From: Perilla frutescens
Taxonomy: Eukaryota; Streptophyta; Magnoliopsida; Lamiales; Lamiaceae
Assembly: GCA_026008535.1 (NCBI GenBank)
Contig: BRKX01000001.1
Location: 39,510,317-39,574,316 of the forward strand
Direction of reading: 5' to 3'
DNA length: 64,000 nucleotides
Positions 1-11,748 of this stretch are shown here, piece by piece. The notes below the pieces were generated by a model. It had not been told where the DNA came from. It did not search any database and saw only the letters and a program-made list of their open reading frames with translations. The position numbers and the translations under genes were made by a program. Each line of letters opens with the position of its first letter. Position 1 is the first letter of the stretch.

Positions 1-115
1 TTTTTGAGATCTTGGATTGATAATTTTCATCTTTCGAGTCCTGAATTAAGAGTTTTCATCTTTCAGGTCCTGAATTGATAGATTACTCATCTTTCAGGTC
101 TTGTATTGATAATTC
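1..115. repeat. Truncated minisatellite, ~35-bp units
   Basis: Three to four imperfect direct copies of a unit of about 32-40 bp with the core TCATCTTTCAGGTCCTGAAT run from the window edge. The array probably continues outside the window. Confidence 0.6.
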
Positions 116-517
116 TCTATTTTTAAATTATCAAAATTTGATTTTAATATATATTTTTAAATTATTTTTGAAAATAAATTAATATAAAACTAATTAAAAA
201 ATAATAGCAATAATAGTAAATAAAGAATTGATCATTATTTTTTTAATATGAAAAATAATAAAAAAATAGTTTGAAATAAACAAACATATGAACCAATTAA
301 TAACATTCACGATAAAATAAAGTTATAAAAAAATTGAAAATAAATATATAGATGGTATATTTTCTTGATTTCATTAATCGTGATGTTTATCTAAAAAGAT
401 ATGATTTATTATATAAAGATAGGATAATATGATTTATTGAACTTTTATTTATCGGGCCTTTATGTGTTTAAATTTATTTTTACCCTATTCATCAATAATT
501 TACATATAAATGAAACC
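116..517. other. AT-rich intergenic DNA
   Basis: Very AT-rich sequence. I see no coding frame, RNA gene or recognisable element end here. Confidence 0.6.
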
Positions 518-902
518 GGATGAAATCATCTACTATATTTTATGCAATACTTGGTGTCACATATTTAAATTTATTAATTTTTCTTCAATTTTTTTATTAA
601 GTTTCAATTTATTGTGATTTAGTTTAATTTTACACTTATTAATTAAAGATCATTCTACCCAATTAGGGTACATAATTATTTTTAATAGTTATTTAATTTC
701 ATTTTCTAATTAATAATTCATTATTTTGTAAAAAAAATAATTGCATACCTTAATTGGGCAGGATGAACCCTAATTAATAAGAGTAAAATTAAACTAAATC
801 ATAATAAATTGAAATTAAATACAAAAAATTGAAGGAAGTTTAATATAATTAATTGTGTAGCAGCATCAAGTGTTCTATAACGTGTAGCAGAAGATTTCAT
901 CC
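518..902. mobile_element. Snap-back (fold-back) MITE-like element
   Basis: Two inverted arms (about 518-690 and 733-902) are separated by a loop of about 40 bp. The outer ends read GGATGAAATC and its complement GATTTCATCC. The inner arms are highly similar over about 110 bp around TTGTGATTTAGTTTAATTTT. The structure would form one long RNA hairpin. No target-site duplication could be set, so the exact ends and superfamily are unknown. Confidence 0.65.
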
Positions 903-1076
903 AAAATAAAACAAAACAATCTTAGGGATTCTATATTGATTAAAGATAACAATTACTATGGACATAAAATTATAAATAAATAAAAAATTATGAACGTACT
1001 GTATATATTTAATTCTTTAATTTGGTATCACATCATCTACATATTTTGAAATATAAAGTCTACAATAACATTTCGA

Positions 1077-1077
1077 G

Positions 1078-1115
<38 letters not shown>

Positions 1116-1116
1116 C
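1077..1116. repeat. Compound (CA)n(TA)n microsatellite
   Basis: About ten CA dinucleotides run directly into about eight TA dinucleotides. Confidence 0.95.
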
Positions 1117-1189
1117 ATATTTTAAGTTATGGACATGTGAGTTAATTTAGGAATTAAAAATGCTACATAAGCACTAATATCTAACTATC

Positions 1190-1700
1190 CAAGATTTATA
1201 AGCGATTTTTCCCACATATATACATATTTGATAATTATGTGCAGTTAATTATTTATTTTAATAATTTATTAAAAAATATTTATTTTACAATACCACACAG
1301 GAATAAAAAAAAATTAAAAGAACCGATAAACCGTGTTGCTAAAAATTAACATAGTCCTTTACATAACTAGGTGATTACGTGTCGTTAATAATTTTACTAA
1401 TTTTTTATTAAAAAAAATTAAAAGAACTCATAAATCGTGTTGTTAAAAATTTACATGGTCCTTTTTATCCATATATTTACATAACTAGGTGATTATGTGT
1501 GGTTAATGTTTTTATTTTATTTTTATTAAAATAATATTAACTATTTTCAAATGACACGTGGGATTATAGGAATACAAAATTTAAAAGAAATCGTGAACCG
1601 TGTTGCTAAAACTGTGCATGAGCCTTTTAGCCAAACATTTCAATAAGTCATAATTACGTGTGGTTAATTATTTTTAAAAATAATTATTAAAAAATTATCG
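1190..1700. repeat. Diverged direct repeats, ~110-160-bp units
   Basis: Three to four units share the phrases AATTAAAAGAA, CGTGTTG(C/T)TAAAA, TACATAACTAGGTGATTA and CGTGTGGTTAAT. The spacing of about 100-160 bp and the divergence suggest an old local tandem array. Confidence 0.6.
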
Positions 1701-1910
1701 ATTCTTAAATTCTTTATTAACATAAAAAAAGTGAAAGGAATTTGGAATTCATTCCTACAAATTGAAAATGTGATTAAAAGTTAATTATTTTTTAAAAATA
1801 ATTATAAAAAATATTATCGATTCTTCAATTCCTTATTGACATAAAAAAAGTGAAAGGAATTTGAAATTCATACCTACAAATTGAAAATATGTAATCACAC
1901 ATATTAAAAG
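1657..1910. repeat. Two-copy direct repeat, ~120 bp
   Basis: The block with ATCGATTCTT, CATAAAAAAAGTGAAAGGAA and CCTACAAATTGAAAATRTG occurs twice in tandem at about 80-90% identity. The DNA from 1910 to 2200 has no gene; it shows GTGTGG motifs and a purine-rich GGGAGG/GAGAGA stretch. Confidence 0.65.
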
Positions 1911-2632
1911 TCAAATGGTAAGCAAAGTGTCAAGCTCATTTACCCACACATTTTATAATTATGTGTGACAAAATACCCACACATTATTATGTGTGGTAAA
2001 TTTATGTGTGGTTAAAACTTTAATTTCTTGTATGGAGGACGGACGATGGCCGACGCTGGTGGTCGGGGTGGAAAAAATTTAAAGAGGGGAGGGAGGAGGC
2101 AAGAGGTTCTATTTTTTAGGGAAGGAGAGAGAGAGAAACAAGTGAGTAGAGAGAGAATATTATGCTCTAATTTTTTTTTTTTTTGACAAATTATATAATT
2201 TAAGGTGTTGAGTATGACGTGTTCAAGATGATGTTATCATTTCGCTGATAATATCGCAATCAATGTCATATCTAATATTGTCCGTCATTCTCATCACATC
2301 GAGTATAACACTCGGAACATTAATCTTATCCTTTCCTAGTATTTTGAATTAATTTATTTTAAATTAATTTGAATATATTGTGATATTTATCACATTTTTA
2401 TTTCCACATTTTTAGGGAATTATTAGATATTTTATTTTAATTTAAAACGTGAATAATGTGTGATTTTGACTTGTTCAAAATCTGTTCCAGATTTCATGGG
2501 AATGTGATGTTCCCACTCCTTTTTGGACACTAACTGTAGCACCCCGAAAGCTTTTCATGCATGCATTGCACTTTCATAATAATGTTACGTCACTATAAGT
2601 CGCGCCTAGAAATATTTTCATAATTCTAATTC

Positions 2633-2635
<3 letters not shown>

Positions 2636-2718
<83 letters not shown>
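2636..2718. repeat. (TTA)n microsatellite
   Basis: About 27 uninterrupted TTA units inside the nested solo LTR. Confidence 0.97.
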
Positions 2719-2720
<2 letters not shown>

Positions 2721-3025
2721 TTGACTTCTAGTTCTTTTAATTTTAAAGTTGGTTCACTTTTATCTCTTCAGTATGGGTGGACCGATAGCCATAGGCCTAA
2801 TATTCTAAAAGTGTTGTGAGCCCAAATAATGGAGCCCAGTTGAGGAATTAAACATGGAAGATCAACCCCTTCCCCGCCGCTTATTGCTGTGCACTTTTCT
2901 TTGAAAACAAACCCTAAACCTAACTTTCCATCCTCAATTCCATGATCCCCGCCAAGATATGGAGCGTTTTAGCAAAGAATCAGACACAATTTCAAACCTT
3001 CCAAGTTTAGATGTAAATCCTCTAG

Positions 3026-3034
3026 TATAAATAG
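3026..3034 (+). promoter_or_regulatory. TATA box of the solo LTR
   Basis: TATAAATAG sits in TCTAGTATAAATAGGGCTCC, followed by a CT-rich leader. This is the normal layout of an LTR promoter and sets the LTR on the + strand. Confidence 0.7.
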
Positions 3035-3431
3035 GGCTCCTCTCCTCCTCCACAAATCACACCAAACTCTAAAGCTCCCTTCCTCAAAGCATTTCGAGTT
3101 TCTCTATTCTCGGTTTCCATCTTGAGGTACCAGTCTTCGAATCTTTGGTCATCTTCTTCGTTTTAATTGTTTTGCCTTCATGTTCCTCATTCAAACCAGT
3201 AGAGAGATGTTTAATAAATATGGCAGTTAATAAAAGTTCTTTTCGACTGACTGCATCGTGTTTCTAAAAAATAGGGAAGCCTAGGTAGACGTGTAAAGGA
3301 AAAAAAAAGTGTTGCATGAGTTTTATAAAAAAAAACAAGAAGAAGAAAAAATAATACTTTTCCTTTTACCTCTTCTGCTGATTGTTTATATAATTGTATA
3401 CGTATATATATAATCTCTGTAGCACACACAT

Positions 3432-3540
3432 AAGCGCGCGCGCGTGCGCACACACACATATATATATATATTAGGCCCGTACTATATATGTTCTCATTAA
3501 TTAATGCCTATGGTTATAGCTTTTGTCACTATATGAATAG

Positions 3541-3572
<32 letters not shown>

Positions 3573-3614
3573 TAATTCCTAAATCTATATTGAATGGCCA
3601 CTTGTGCACCTATA

Positions 3615-3655
<41 letters not shown>
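3432..3655. repeat. Cluster of GC, CA, GT and TA dinucleotide repeats
   Basis: (GC)n(CA)n(TA)n at 3434-3472, (GT)n(TA)n at 3541-3571 and (TA)n at 3610-3653. The open frames on both strands over this cluster encode only Tyr/Ile runs and are not genes. Confidence 0.95.
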
Positions 3656-5161
3656 TGCATACATATATGTATATATAAAACACACGCACACTTATGCATA
3701 CACCTATATAAATATATAGTATACATATATAAATATGTTTAAAAAGTATATATATGGACGAAATTATATATATGCGGTGCATCATATATCTATGTATATT
3801 TACGAAATGCTATTTATGTGTAACATTAAAATAATTTAATATTTAATATTATGTTAATTATTTATTAATATCTTTTTAGGCGGCGCGCGTGGATAAATTT
3901 ATAACCTTTTATTTTTCCAAAGAAACGATTAAGGTGGGAATTCTCTCGGAGAATAAATTACGAACTCTTATCATTTTTATACTTGTGTATACGGTGTGCA
4001 GGTAGACCTACGGGTCATATGCGCCTTCGGACTATTGCTATGGGCCTACGGGCTATTACTATGTTTAACCTACGGGTTATATGCTATGATGGCCTACGGG
4101 CTCTATAATATGATATATTATGCTATGGCCTGTTTCTTACCGTTATGTTTGTATAAATTGGATAATTGAGTTACCCCATTGAGTTAATAGTACTCATCCC
4201 GAAGCTATTTATATTTTCAGGTCTATGAAGCTCGAGTAATGTGGTGAAGACAAAGTGATGGGAGAGAATAAAGACTTTTTAATTAAGCATTTTATTATTT
4301 TATTTTCCGCTGCATTAAACACTACAATTATATTTTAGAACAATTATTTTGGAGTTTTATTTAATTTACGCAACTTTTTATTATTTAAATAAATGATGAA
4401 ATTTTTGAGACGTCACACTAACTATTGCAGGAGATCGTGGGTCACTGGAGTAACCGCTACTATTGCACGATATTGATGAACGTATGCCATGCAATGCAGA
4501 AGACGGTTATCTCAAGTCCACATTCAGCAATGGGTAGTGGAAGACGGTTGATTCAAGTCCAAGTCATCTAGAATCGTGAAGCAACTGCCAATACAAGATG
4601 GAGGAAGTATTTAAGGTCTTCTTAGATCTTAAAATCATTTATGCAAGCAAGTTATCACCGTGGTTTGTGAGAAGCTCTGAACCTTGCATCTAGTGTCGTC
4701 TCTAAAGTCCAAGACATCTTCTTCGACATCTGCCTAGCGTCCCAATCAGCTGGAGACTTTCATTCCAGTTGTGTGTGTAGGTTAGATAGTCAACTTTGAG
4801 AAGTCTAGGATTTAGAGTGACTTGTTGTAATCTATCTATGTGTTTAGATAGGTTTGTTTTTGAGTGATTATTCGAGTGAGTGAAGCTAGGATAGTCCTCT
4901 GTATGTTTTATGCAGTGTTGTCAAGGGAGTGAACCGAGACAGCATCAGCATTGTTTTTGTATTTCACTTGTGATAGTGAATTTCGCCTTGAGGCAATCAC
5001 ACACCGTAAGGAGTGTGATTTAAAACTTGTTTTGTGCAAAGTTCTGTTTACGTTTCCGCTGCATGTTGAAGGCAATGTGATAACACTAGCTTCAACATTA
5101 CTTTTAACTTTGCAATTTACATCTGTAATTCACATTGTTTCAGGCAACAAATTCTAACAAG

Positions 5162-5175
5162 TGGCATCAAGAGCC
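5162..5175 (+). other. Primer-binding site, tRNA-Met type
   Basis: TGGCATCAAGAGCC starts two bases after the 5' LTR. It resembles the usual plant copia site TGGTATCAGAGCC, with substitutions and one extra base. Confidence 0.75.
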
Positions 5176-5224
5176 GATACTTGACACACTAAATACTCGA
5201 TTCGGTGTTGCTTGAAATTCCGTG

Positions 5225-7082
5225 ATGGATATCTAGATTAATCAATGTCGCCCTCCTGCTCTAGACAACAATGGTGGCAACTATGTCATGTGGAAATCTC
5301 GAATGAAGATTTATATTAAATCTATCGATGAAAGAGCATGGATGGAAGTTATTGAAGAATGGAGCCCTCCTAGGATGGAAGGTCCAAATGGAGATTTTGT
5401 GTTAACTCCAGAATCTTAATGGACAAATGATGAGAGAATTATCTCAAACTTTAATGATCGCGCTCTGAATGTGATTTTTGTTTCAGTCGATGTTCCATGT
5501 TTCAAGATGATTTGCAATTGTATTACTGCATATCAGGCATGGATCATTCTTCAGGAACAGTGTGAAGGGTTTGCCAGTGTAAGGAAGACCAAACTGAGGC
5601 TACTCACATCGAAATTTGAAAATTTATGCATGTTTGAAGATGAAACTATTTCATCTTATGCTAAAAAATAATGTGAGATCTCAAATCAATCGATCGCTCT
5701 TGGGAGTCCAATCTCCAATGAGAACATTAGCAAGTTGCTTCGAACTCTCCCAGAAAGATTCAATATGAAAATTTCTGCAATAGAAGAAACACATGATGTG
5801 GGAACCATGAGTTTGAGTGAAGCGGTCAGCATCTTACTAACGTTTGAGATGAACCTGCAAAACCAAAAGGCAAACTCAACTTCAAAGAGAATTGCTCTCC
5901 AGACAACAACTATGTCATCTGATGTTCATAATGATGTTGACAGTCTTCAGGAAATCAATGAGGAAGAAAATCTAAGTGTTGCACTCTTGACAAAGTAGTT
6001 CAACTCACTTGTTCGGTCCATGAAGAAAAGCCCCCCCAAACATCAAACCTCGACGACTGTTTGATTCTCCATCCTCATCAACATCAAACTCTGGAAGATC
6101 AAATGTTAAGAAGGAAGTTGCTGACACTGAGAAAGACATTAACTCAGTTCAATGTAGAGCATGTTCTGGATTTGGTCATTACTCTAATGAATGCCCAACA
6201 GCATGAAGAAGACAAAGAAATAATTTCAATGTTGTTCTCAGTGATGAGTCTGATACTGAAAATGATTCAGATCAGAGAGTGTTGTTCATCAATGTCATGA
6301 AGGAAGATGACCAGATTATTGATGCCCTGAATGGTATTGATGAACTTGACGTACTTGACATTGAAGAATGTGAAATTAAAGATGAGGTTCTCCTAGATGT
6401 TGAAGATAAAGCCACTGAGATATCTCCCAACACTACTAATTGGTATGAAATGACTCTACTGGATGAGTTTAATCATACTTCCGAGATTAGAGAGGTTGAT
6501 CCACAGGAAAAATGCCCCACTGCCTCTCTTGAAGAGCTCAATGATGTTGTGAATGAAGTCTGTAATCAATGGACAGCTCAATCAAAAGAACTGAAATTTC
6601 TTATGGAAGAAAATCAGTTTCTTAGAGAGAAGATTGTAGGTCTGGAAATTAGACTCACCAGGAGTGATGCTGAAATCACTAAACTAAAGAAGGAAGTGGA
6701 GAGCACCTCAAGAACGTTTCAGAAATGGAATCAAGGAACGAATGTCCTAAATGAAGCATTAACATTGGGACAGACAGAAAGGGCTGGACTGGGATTCTCA
6801 AACAAAATTTCCATGACTTCCTCAAACAACAATGTTGTGAAATTTGTGAAGAAGAACAACCCAAACATGCCGACAGGGAGCAATGGTGAAGATGATGATC
6901 AAAAGCAATGTAAGGGCTCAAAGGTTCGAAAATATGTGTGCCATTACTGTCAGGAGCCGGGACACATCAAACCACATTGCTTCAAGTTTCACGATGATAT
7001 TGCGACCAGGAGAACAACATCAGAGATCACATCAAAGAACAAGAATCCAATGAAGTCCAAAAAGATGAAGGTTACATGCAAT
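5225..7082 (+). pseudogene. gag of the Sirevirus-like element, broken
   Basis: Gag forms the capsid-like particle that packages retrotransposon RNA. The frame starts at ATG 5225. In-frame stops fall at 5234, near 5418, at 5669 and at 5996. The frame then shifts, probably at the C-run near 6031, into the frame used to the end of pol. Near the N-terminus is a WKSRMK-containing region like the DUF4219/UBN2 start of copia Gag. A first CCHC zinc knuckle (CX2CX4HX4C) lies at 6153-6194, followed by a TGA near 6204. An acidic stretch and a Leu/Glu/Lys coiled coil follow (about 6520-6700), then a second CCHC knuckle at 6939-6980. Two knuckles plus a coiled coil fit the long Sirevirus Gag. The boundary with protease is approximate. 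Confidence 0.85.
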
Positions 7083-9146
7083 GTTGTGTACACATCACTA
7101 AAGGCTAACATTGCCGGAACATGGTACTTCGACAGTGGATGTTCTCGACACATAACCGGCAATAAGCAGTTTCTTGAAGAATATACCACTTCAAACAAAG
7201 GCAAAGTCAGTTACGGAGGAAGAGCTCAAGGAAACATTGTCGGAAAAGGTACATTGAATGTCAAACATTTTCCTAAGCTTCAGAATGTCCTACATGTTGA
7301 AGGACTGACGGCAAATTTGATCAGTATTAGTCAGCTTTGTGACGATGGTATGCATGTCAAGTTTGATAAAAACACTTGTGAAGTGTTTGACAAACATGAC
7401 AAATGCATAATGTTTGGTAGCCGTGCATCTGACAATTGCTACCATGCTGACAAAGATGAAACCTGCAACATGACTGTAAATGATGAAACAAAACTGATTC
7501 ATCAAAAACTAGGTCATGTAAGCATGGTAAATTTGAAAAAGCTGATTGTGTCTGATGCTGTCCGTGGCCTACCAAAACTGAATGTTGATCACGATGTTAT
7601 ATGTGGTGCTTGCCAATAGGGAAAACAAACCAGAATACCTCACAAAAGCCTGGGTGGTTGTCAAACAACAAGATGTTTTCAATTCTTACACATGGACATC
7701 ATGGGACCAGTCGATACAAAAAGTATGAGTGGTAAGAGTTTCATCCTTGTCATTGTTGATGATTTCTCAAGGTATACTTGGGTTGAATTTCTGCAGGAAA
7801 AATCTGAAACCTTCAAGGTCTTTAAAAGATTCTGCCGTACAATGTGTCTGTAATCTGACACCAACATTGCATGTGTAAGAACAGATCATGGAAGAGAATT
7901 TGAGAATGCTGCATTCGATGATTTTTGTGAAAGGAAAGGAATACTCCATGAGTATTCAGCGCCCAAAACTCCACAACAAAACGGAGTAGTGGAAAGAAAG
8001 AATCGAACTCTGCAGAAAATGTTATGTGCAATGTTACAGGCCAAAGGACTTTCAAAGAAGCTCTGGGCTGAGGCTGTTAACACAGCGTGTCACATCGGAA
8101 ACAGAGTCTATCTTCGACCAGAAAGAAAGGAGACTCCGTATGAACTTCTAAGAGAGAGAAAGCCAAATCTTAAATATTTTCATGTGTTTGGATGTGTCTG
8201 TTACATCCTGAATGACAGAGATCACCTTGGAAAGTTTGATTCCAAGAGTGACAAAGGACTGTTCTTGGGATATGCTCAAAACAGCAGAGCATATCGGGTT
8301 CTTAATCTAAGAACTAAGGTCATACAAGAATCTGTCAATGTTGTGTTTGATGATCTTGCAGGTCTGGCAACAAGAACTGAAGAAGATGATGTGTCATTTC
8401 TATTACATGAATCAGATGTTGCTAACAAGGAGTCCAGTAACACTGACAAAAGTGCTTTGAAAAGTCCTGATGACAAGACCAATGTTTCTTCTCCGTCAGT
8501 GAAGGAATCAACATCATCTCAGACACCAGATTCAGACTTCTCATCTGAAAGCGATGATGAACAACTTCCACTGGCTCAGTATAAACCAAGACGTGACCCT
8601 CCAAGGAGAATCAAAAGAGATCACTCAAATTCTCAAATCATTGGTGATGGATCTCAAGGGGTCAAAACCAGAACAAAAAGCTCAGTCGATGTTGTTGAAT
8701 TGGTCAAACAGGTTTGCATGTCAACCGTTATTAACCTTGTGTCCATATCATGCTTTCTATCGAATGTTGAACCTAAAAATGTCAAGGAGGCACTAAAAGA
8801 TGAATTTTGGGTAGAAGCAATGCATGATGAGTTGATTCAGTTTGTTCGAAATAATATGTGGGAATTGGTTCCAAGACCTGAAAATAAAAATGTTATTAGA
8901 ACTAAATGGATTTTTAAGAACAAGACTGATGAGTCTGGTAATGTGGTAAGAAACAAAGCCAGACTAGTGGCTCAAGGTTATACACAAGTAGAAGGAATAT
9001 ACTATGATGAAACATTTGCTCCAGTTGCTAGAATAGAGTCTATCCGTCTTCTACTTATCATTGTTTGCCACATTGGGTTTATACTGCATCAAATGGATGC
9101 CAAAAGTGCTTTTCTAAATGGTTTCTTGAATGAGGAAGCCAAATCA
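7083..9146 (+). pseudogene. pol: protease, integrase and truncated reverse transcriptase
   Basis: Pol continues in the gag frame. The protease motif DSG is at 7131. The GAG-pre-integrase/HHCC region follows (HX3H near 7500, CXXC near 7605). The integrase catalytic triad is visible as Asp 7695 (MDIMGP), Asp 7884 (RTDHG) and Glu 7992 (NGVVERKNR). In-frame stops fall at 7617 and about 7851. RT begins near 8770 and keeps the N-terminal RVT_2 motifs (TKWIFKNK, ARLVAQGYTQ, DAKSAFLNG), then ends at about 9137. The YVDD catalytic motif, thumb and whole RNase H are missing. The next codons already belong to the following ORF, so this is a deletion or recombination junction rather than a single stop. 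Confidence 0.93.
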
Positions 9147-11011
9147 ATGGCGGAACCCAAAGACCTCTCAGCCATGTCTGAAATGATGAAATAAATGTTT
9201 GAAAAAACAATGGGGACACCGTCCTCTGCCTCCACACCAGCTGGAACCTCGGCCCTCACTCCTTCTGTAACTTCTACTCCAGCAGTAACTGCAACAGCTG
9301 AAGGTACTTCTGAAGAACCAAAATCAGAATCTGAAAAACCCTCTTCTCCGACAACACTACATGCAGCATCTGCAATGGAAGAAGGAGACGCACCAGACTC
9401 TACCTTAGTGTTAAACCCTACTCCTCTTCAGCAAGTAAATCTTGGTGAAGAGAGAAACCCAATTGATCCAGATCTAAGGTTACACACTCAGATTCTTGCT
9501 GAGAAAAAGAAGAGTGGTCCTACTCGGAAGTCCAAGCGACTTCACAGCCAACAGGTGCAGGTCAAGGAGGAAGTTGGTGAAAGAACAACAAAAAAGGCAA
9601 GAAAAAATTTGCAAATGAAGGAGGTAGCCATGCGTTCCCTAAGAGATGAGTCTGAAGAAGAAGAGAATCCACAAGAAAAACCCTCCGAGGAAGCTAAGGA
9701 GGATGTAATCGCTGATGTTGTACATCAAGAAGAGCTTCAGACTGCCGAAGCTGAAGTTGATGTTCCAGCCAAGCCTGTGCCTTCAGGAACAACATCAAAA
9801 GACAAAGGAAAGCAAGGTGCCCCCTCTGATTCCAAAAACAAAGCCACATCTCAAGAGTTTTCTCCAGAAATGGTCTCTTCTGAAACTGCTAGACAGATTG
9901 TCTCTCCCTCGCCTTCACAGTCTGGTGATGTCAAAGATGAAGTCAACTCAGGTGACTCCGATCCAGTTTACCCTCCAGGTTCTCTCATAATGCTTCATCT
10001 GCTTTTAGTAAAACTTTTTACTCTAAGCATGCTAAGTCCATTCATCAGTCTATTATCCTTCGACCTATGAGAGTTGAAAAGCAAATAGATGTTCTTAGCT
10101 TTAAAAAATATGGGATGGATATTTTCTTGAAAGAAAGGGGTCTCTGGAAATCTGTGACTGCTTTGTCTTCATTCGAACCTGATGTTGTTGTTGAGTTTTA
10201 TTCAAATGCTTCTCTTGAGATGGGTGATATATCTAAGAGCAAATATGGGGAAATCTATGTGAGGGATAAGGTTTACAATTTTTACCCCATAGTGATCAAC
10301 AAGTTTTTAGGTCTGGGCTGTGATTCTGATGTTGTTAGCCTGGATATTATTGATGATGTAGTGACGACTGTGACTGGTGGTTTGGTGTCGAAGTGGGCAA
10401 ACAAAATTTCCACTTCAAAACTCACTTTCTTTTACGCCGTTTTACACAAATTAATTGTGTATAATTGGTTGCCTACCACTAATTCTTCAGTCCTCACTGT
10501 TGATCAAGCTGTGTTGCTCTTCAAGCTTGGGACAAAAATCCCCTTTAATCTTGGAGAATGCATTTTCGACTGTATGCTGAAAGCTGCTGCCAAGTCAAAC
10601 ACTACCAGCATCTTACCTTTTCCCTGCCTCATCTATGCCATCTTCATTGAACAAGGTGTAAAGTCCAATAAAAAGAAGATAGTCACTGAAACCTCGACTA
10701 TCTCCATCATCAAACTAAAAGGAAATGAAGATCGTGTGATTGATCTTCCTTACACCTCTGTTCTGAGCTCAGCTGCTGCCTCAATGGATGTTGTTCAGGA
10801 TGTTGCTGCAGATAGTGCACTCTCTCCTCCTCTTTCAAGAAGTGATTTAGCAAGTGTTTCCTCACACTTGATGACAATTTCTGTGCAGGTATTAAATTCC
10901 TATATATCACAGATGGATTCCATGATTTATCAAAGCACAGTGCTCACCAATGCAATGGTTGAGCTTCGTCGAGCACTTCAAGGAACTCTTTCTACACAAA
11001 AGGGGGAGTAG
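9147..11011 (+). pseudogene. Envelope-position ORF with plant-transposon-protein-like domain
   Basis: The first ATG is at 9147, in frame with the ATG at 9195 but cut by a TAA at 9192. The N-terminal part (to about 9985) is rich in Ser, Thr, Pro and Glu and has basic clusters (RKSKR, KKARK) that could act as nuclear localisation signals. The frame shifts near 9985-10066, after which 10067-11011 encodes a globular region with FKKYGMDIF, VVVEFYSNA and FLGLG. This pattern is typical of the domain usually annotated as putative plant transposon protein. A short helical C-terminus ends at TAG 11009. No membrane segment like a true envelope is evident. Its role is unknown; the position matches the extra ORF of Sireviruses. 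The family call is by recognition only. Confidence 0.75.
10998..11008 (+). other. Extra PPT-like tract overlapping a stop codon
   Basis: AAAAGGGGGAG runs directly into the TAG that ends the preceding ORF. It is the first of four copies of this tract upstream of the 3' LTR. Confidence 0.6.
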
Positions 11012-11169
11012 ATGTAGTAGCTGCTACTGGTAATGTTGCTGGTGATGATGGTGCTGAAGGGGTGAAGGCTGGAAAGTCCGTGACTAAGGCAAAGGGGAAG
11101 AAGAAAATATGAAAGTTTCTTTATCAAAAATAATTTTATTTCATGTTTATGTATTGTGCTGGACACAAT

Positions 11170-11625
11170 CTTGTTTTGGATGTGTTTACATCCTTGTTTA
11201 CTTTTGATGTGCTAGACACATATTTATTTTTGTTGATGGGTATCCATGGTTGGATATCCTTGGATATTTATGTTTTAATCATCAGCATGAGTTGATGATT
11301 TTGTTATATATATTCTGTTTCGCATATGTTAATGTGTGATGGCTTTATGTTGAGAATGCTTTCAACATTGATAATCTATTTTTCACATGACTTATGGTAT
11401 GTGATGTTTTATGTTGAGAATGATCTCAACAATGTGACTGTTTTCGCATGTTTTTTTTAAATATGTGTTGTTGGCTATGTTGAGAATGTTCTCAACATTA
11501 TTTTTCTGTATAGGGGATAATTACCCATCTATTTGTATTATGTACAGGGGATACATACCCACTAACCTTGTATATCATGTATAGGGGATTATACCCACTA
11601 ACTTTGTATATTATGTTACAGATAA
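11170..11625 (+). other. Phased palindromes in the 3' non-coding region
   Basis: Inverted repeats lie at 11178-11193 (GGATGT...ACATCC), 11239-11259 (GGTATCCA...TGGATATCC), 11277-11300 (AATCATCA...TGATGATT), 11349-11366, 11413-11430 and 11479-11496 (GTTGAGAA...TTCTCAAC in the last). They are followed by three ~37-bp tandem units with GGGGAT...ACCC at about 11512-11600. The three GTTGAGAA palindromes are 64 and 66 bp apart. Palindromic motifs upstream of the PPT are reported for Sireviruses. Confidence 0.75.
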
Positions 11626-11629
11626 TAAC

Positions 11630-11657
11630 TTAAGGGGGAGCAGACCTTAAGGGGGAG
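11630..11657 (+). other. Two extra polypurine tracts
   Basis: TAAGGGGGAG (11631-11640) and TTAAGGGGGAG (11647-11657) repeat the core of the functional PPT about 100 bp before it. Multiple PPT copies are a known Sirevirus feature. Confidence 0.7.
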
Positions 11658-11748
11658 TTTTTGAACTCCAATATTGTTATTTTTGCTTTCTGCTGCGACT
11701 CTAATTATGTGTATATTGAGCTTTATGTTTTGTGCAGAAATGATAAGC

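Larger units (their letters stand above)
2535..4417 (+). mobile_element. Nested solo LTR, probably gypsy type
   Basis: The element begins TGTAGCACCCCG and ends GACGTCACA (TG...CA) and is flanked by perfect 5-bp duplications CTAAC (2530-2534 and 4418-4422). The matching empty site is visible in the 3' LTR of the host element. There is no internal domain, so this is a solo LTR of 1883 bp. It carries a TATA box, repeated CCTACGGG phrases near 4006-4100, and several microsatellites. The TGTARCACCCC start suggests a Ty3/gypsy Tekay/Del-like LTR; that lineage is an inference. Confidence 0.9.
2206..5159 (+). repeat. 5' LTR of the Sirevirus-like element, split by a nested LTR
   Basis: The LTR is present as 2206-2534 and 4423-5159. 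Removing the nested insertion and one copy of its 5-bp duplication leaves 1066 bp, exactly the length of the 3' LTR. By eye I count about 35 differences over 1066 bp (3.3%), mostly transitions. Its end, TTCTAACA, directly precedes the primer-binding site. Confidence 0.95.

Noticed and set aside
3488..3785. Open frames on both strands rich in Tyr and Ile
   Set aside because: They are read through TA, GT and CA dinucleotide repeats inside a solo LTR.
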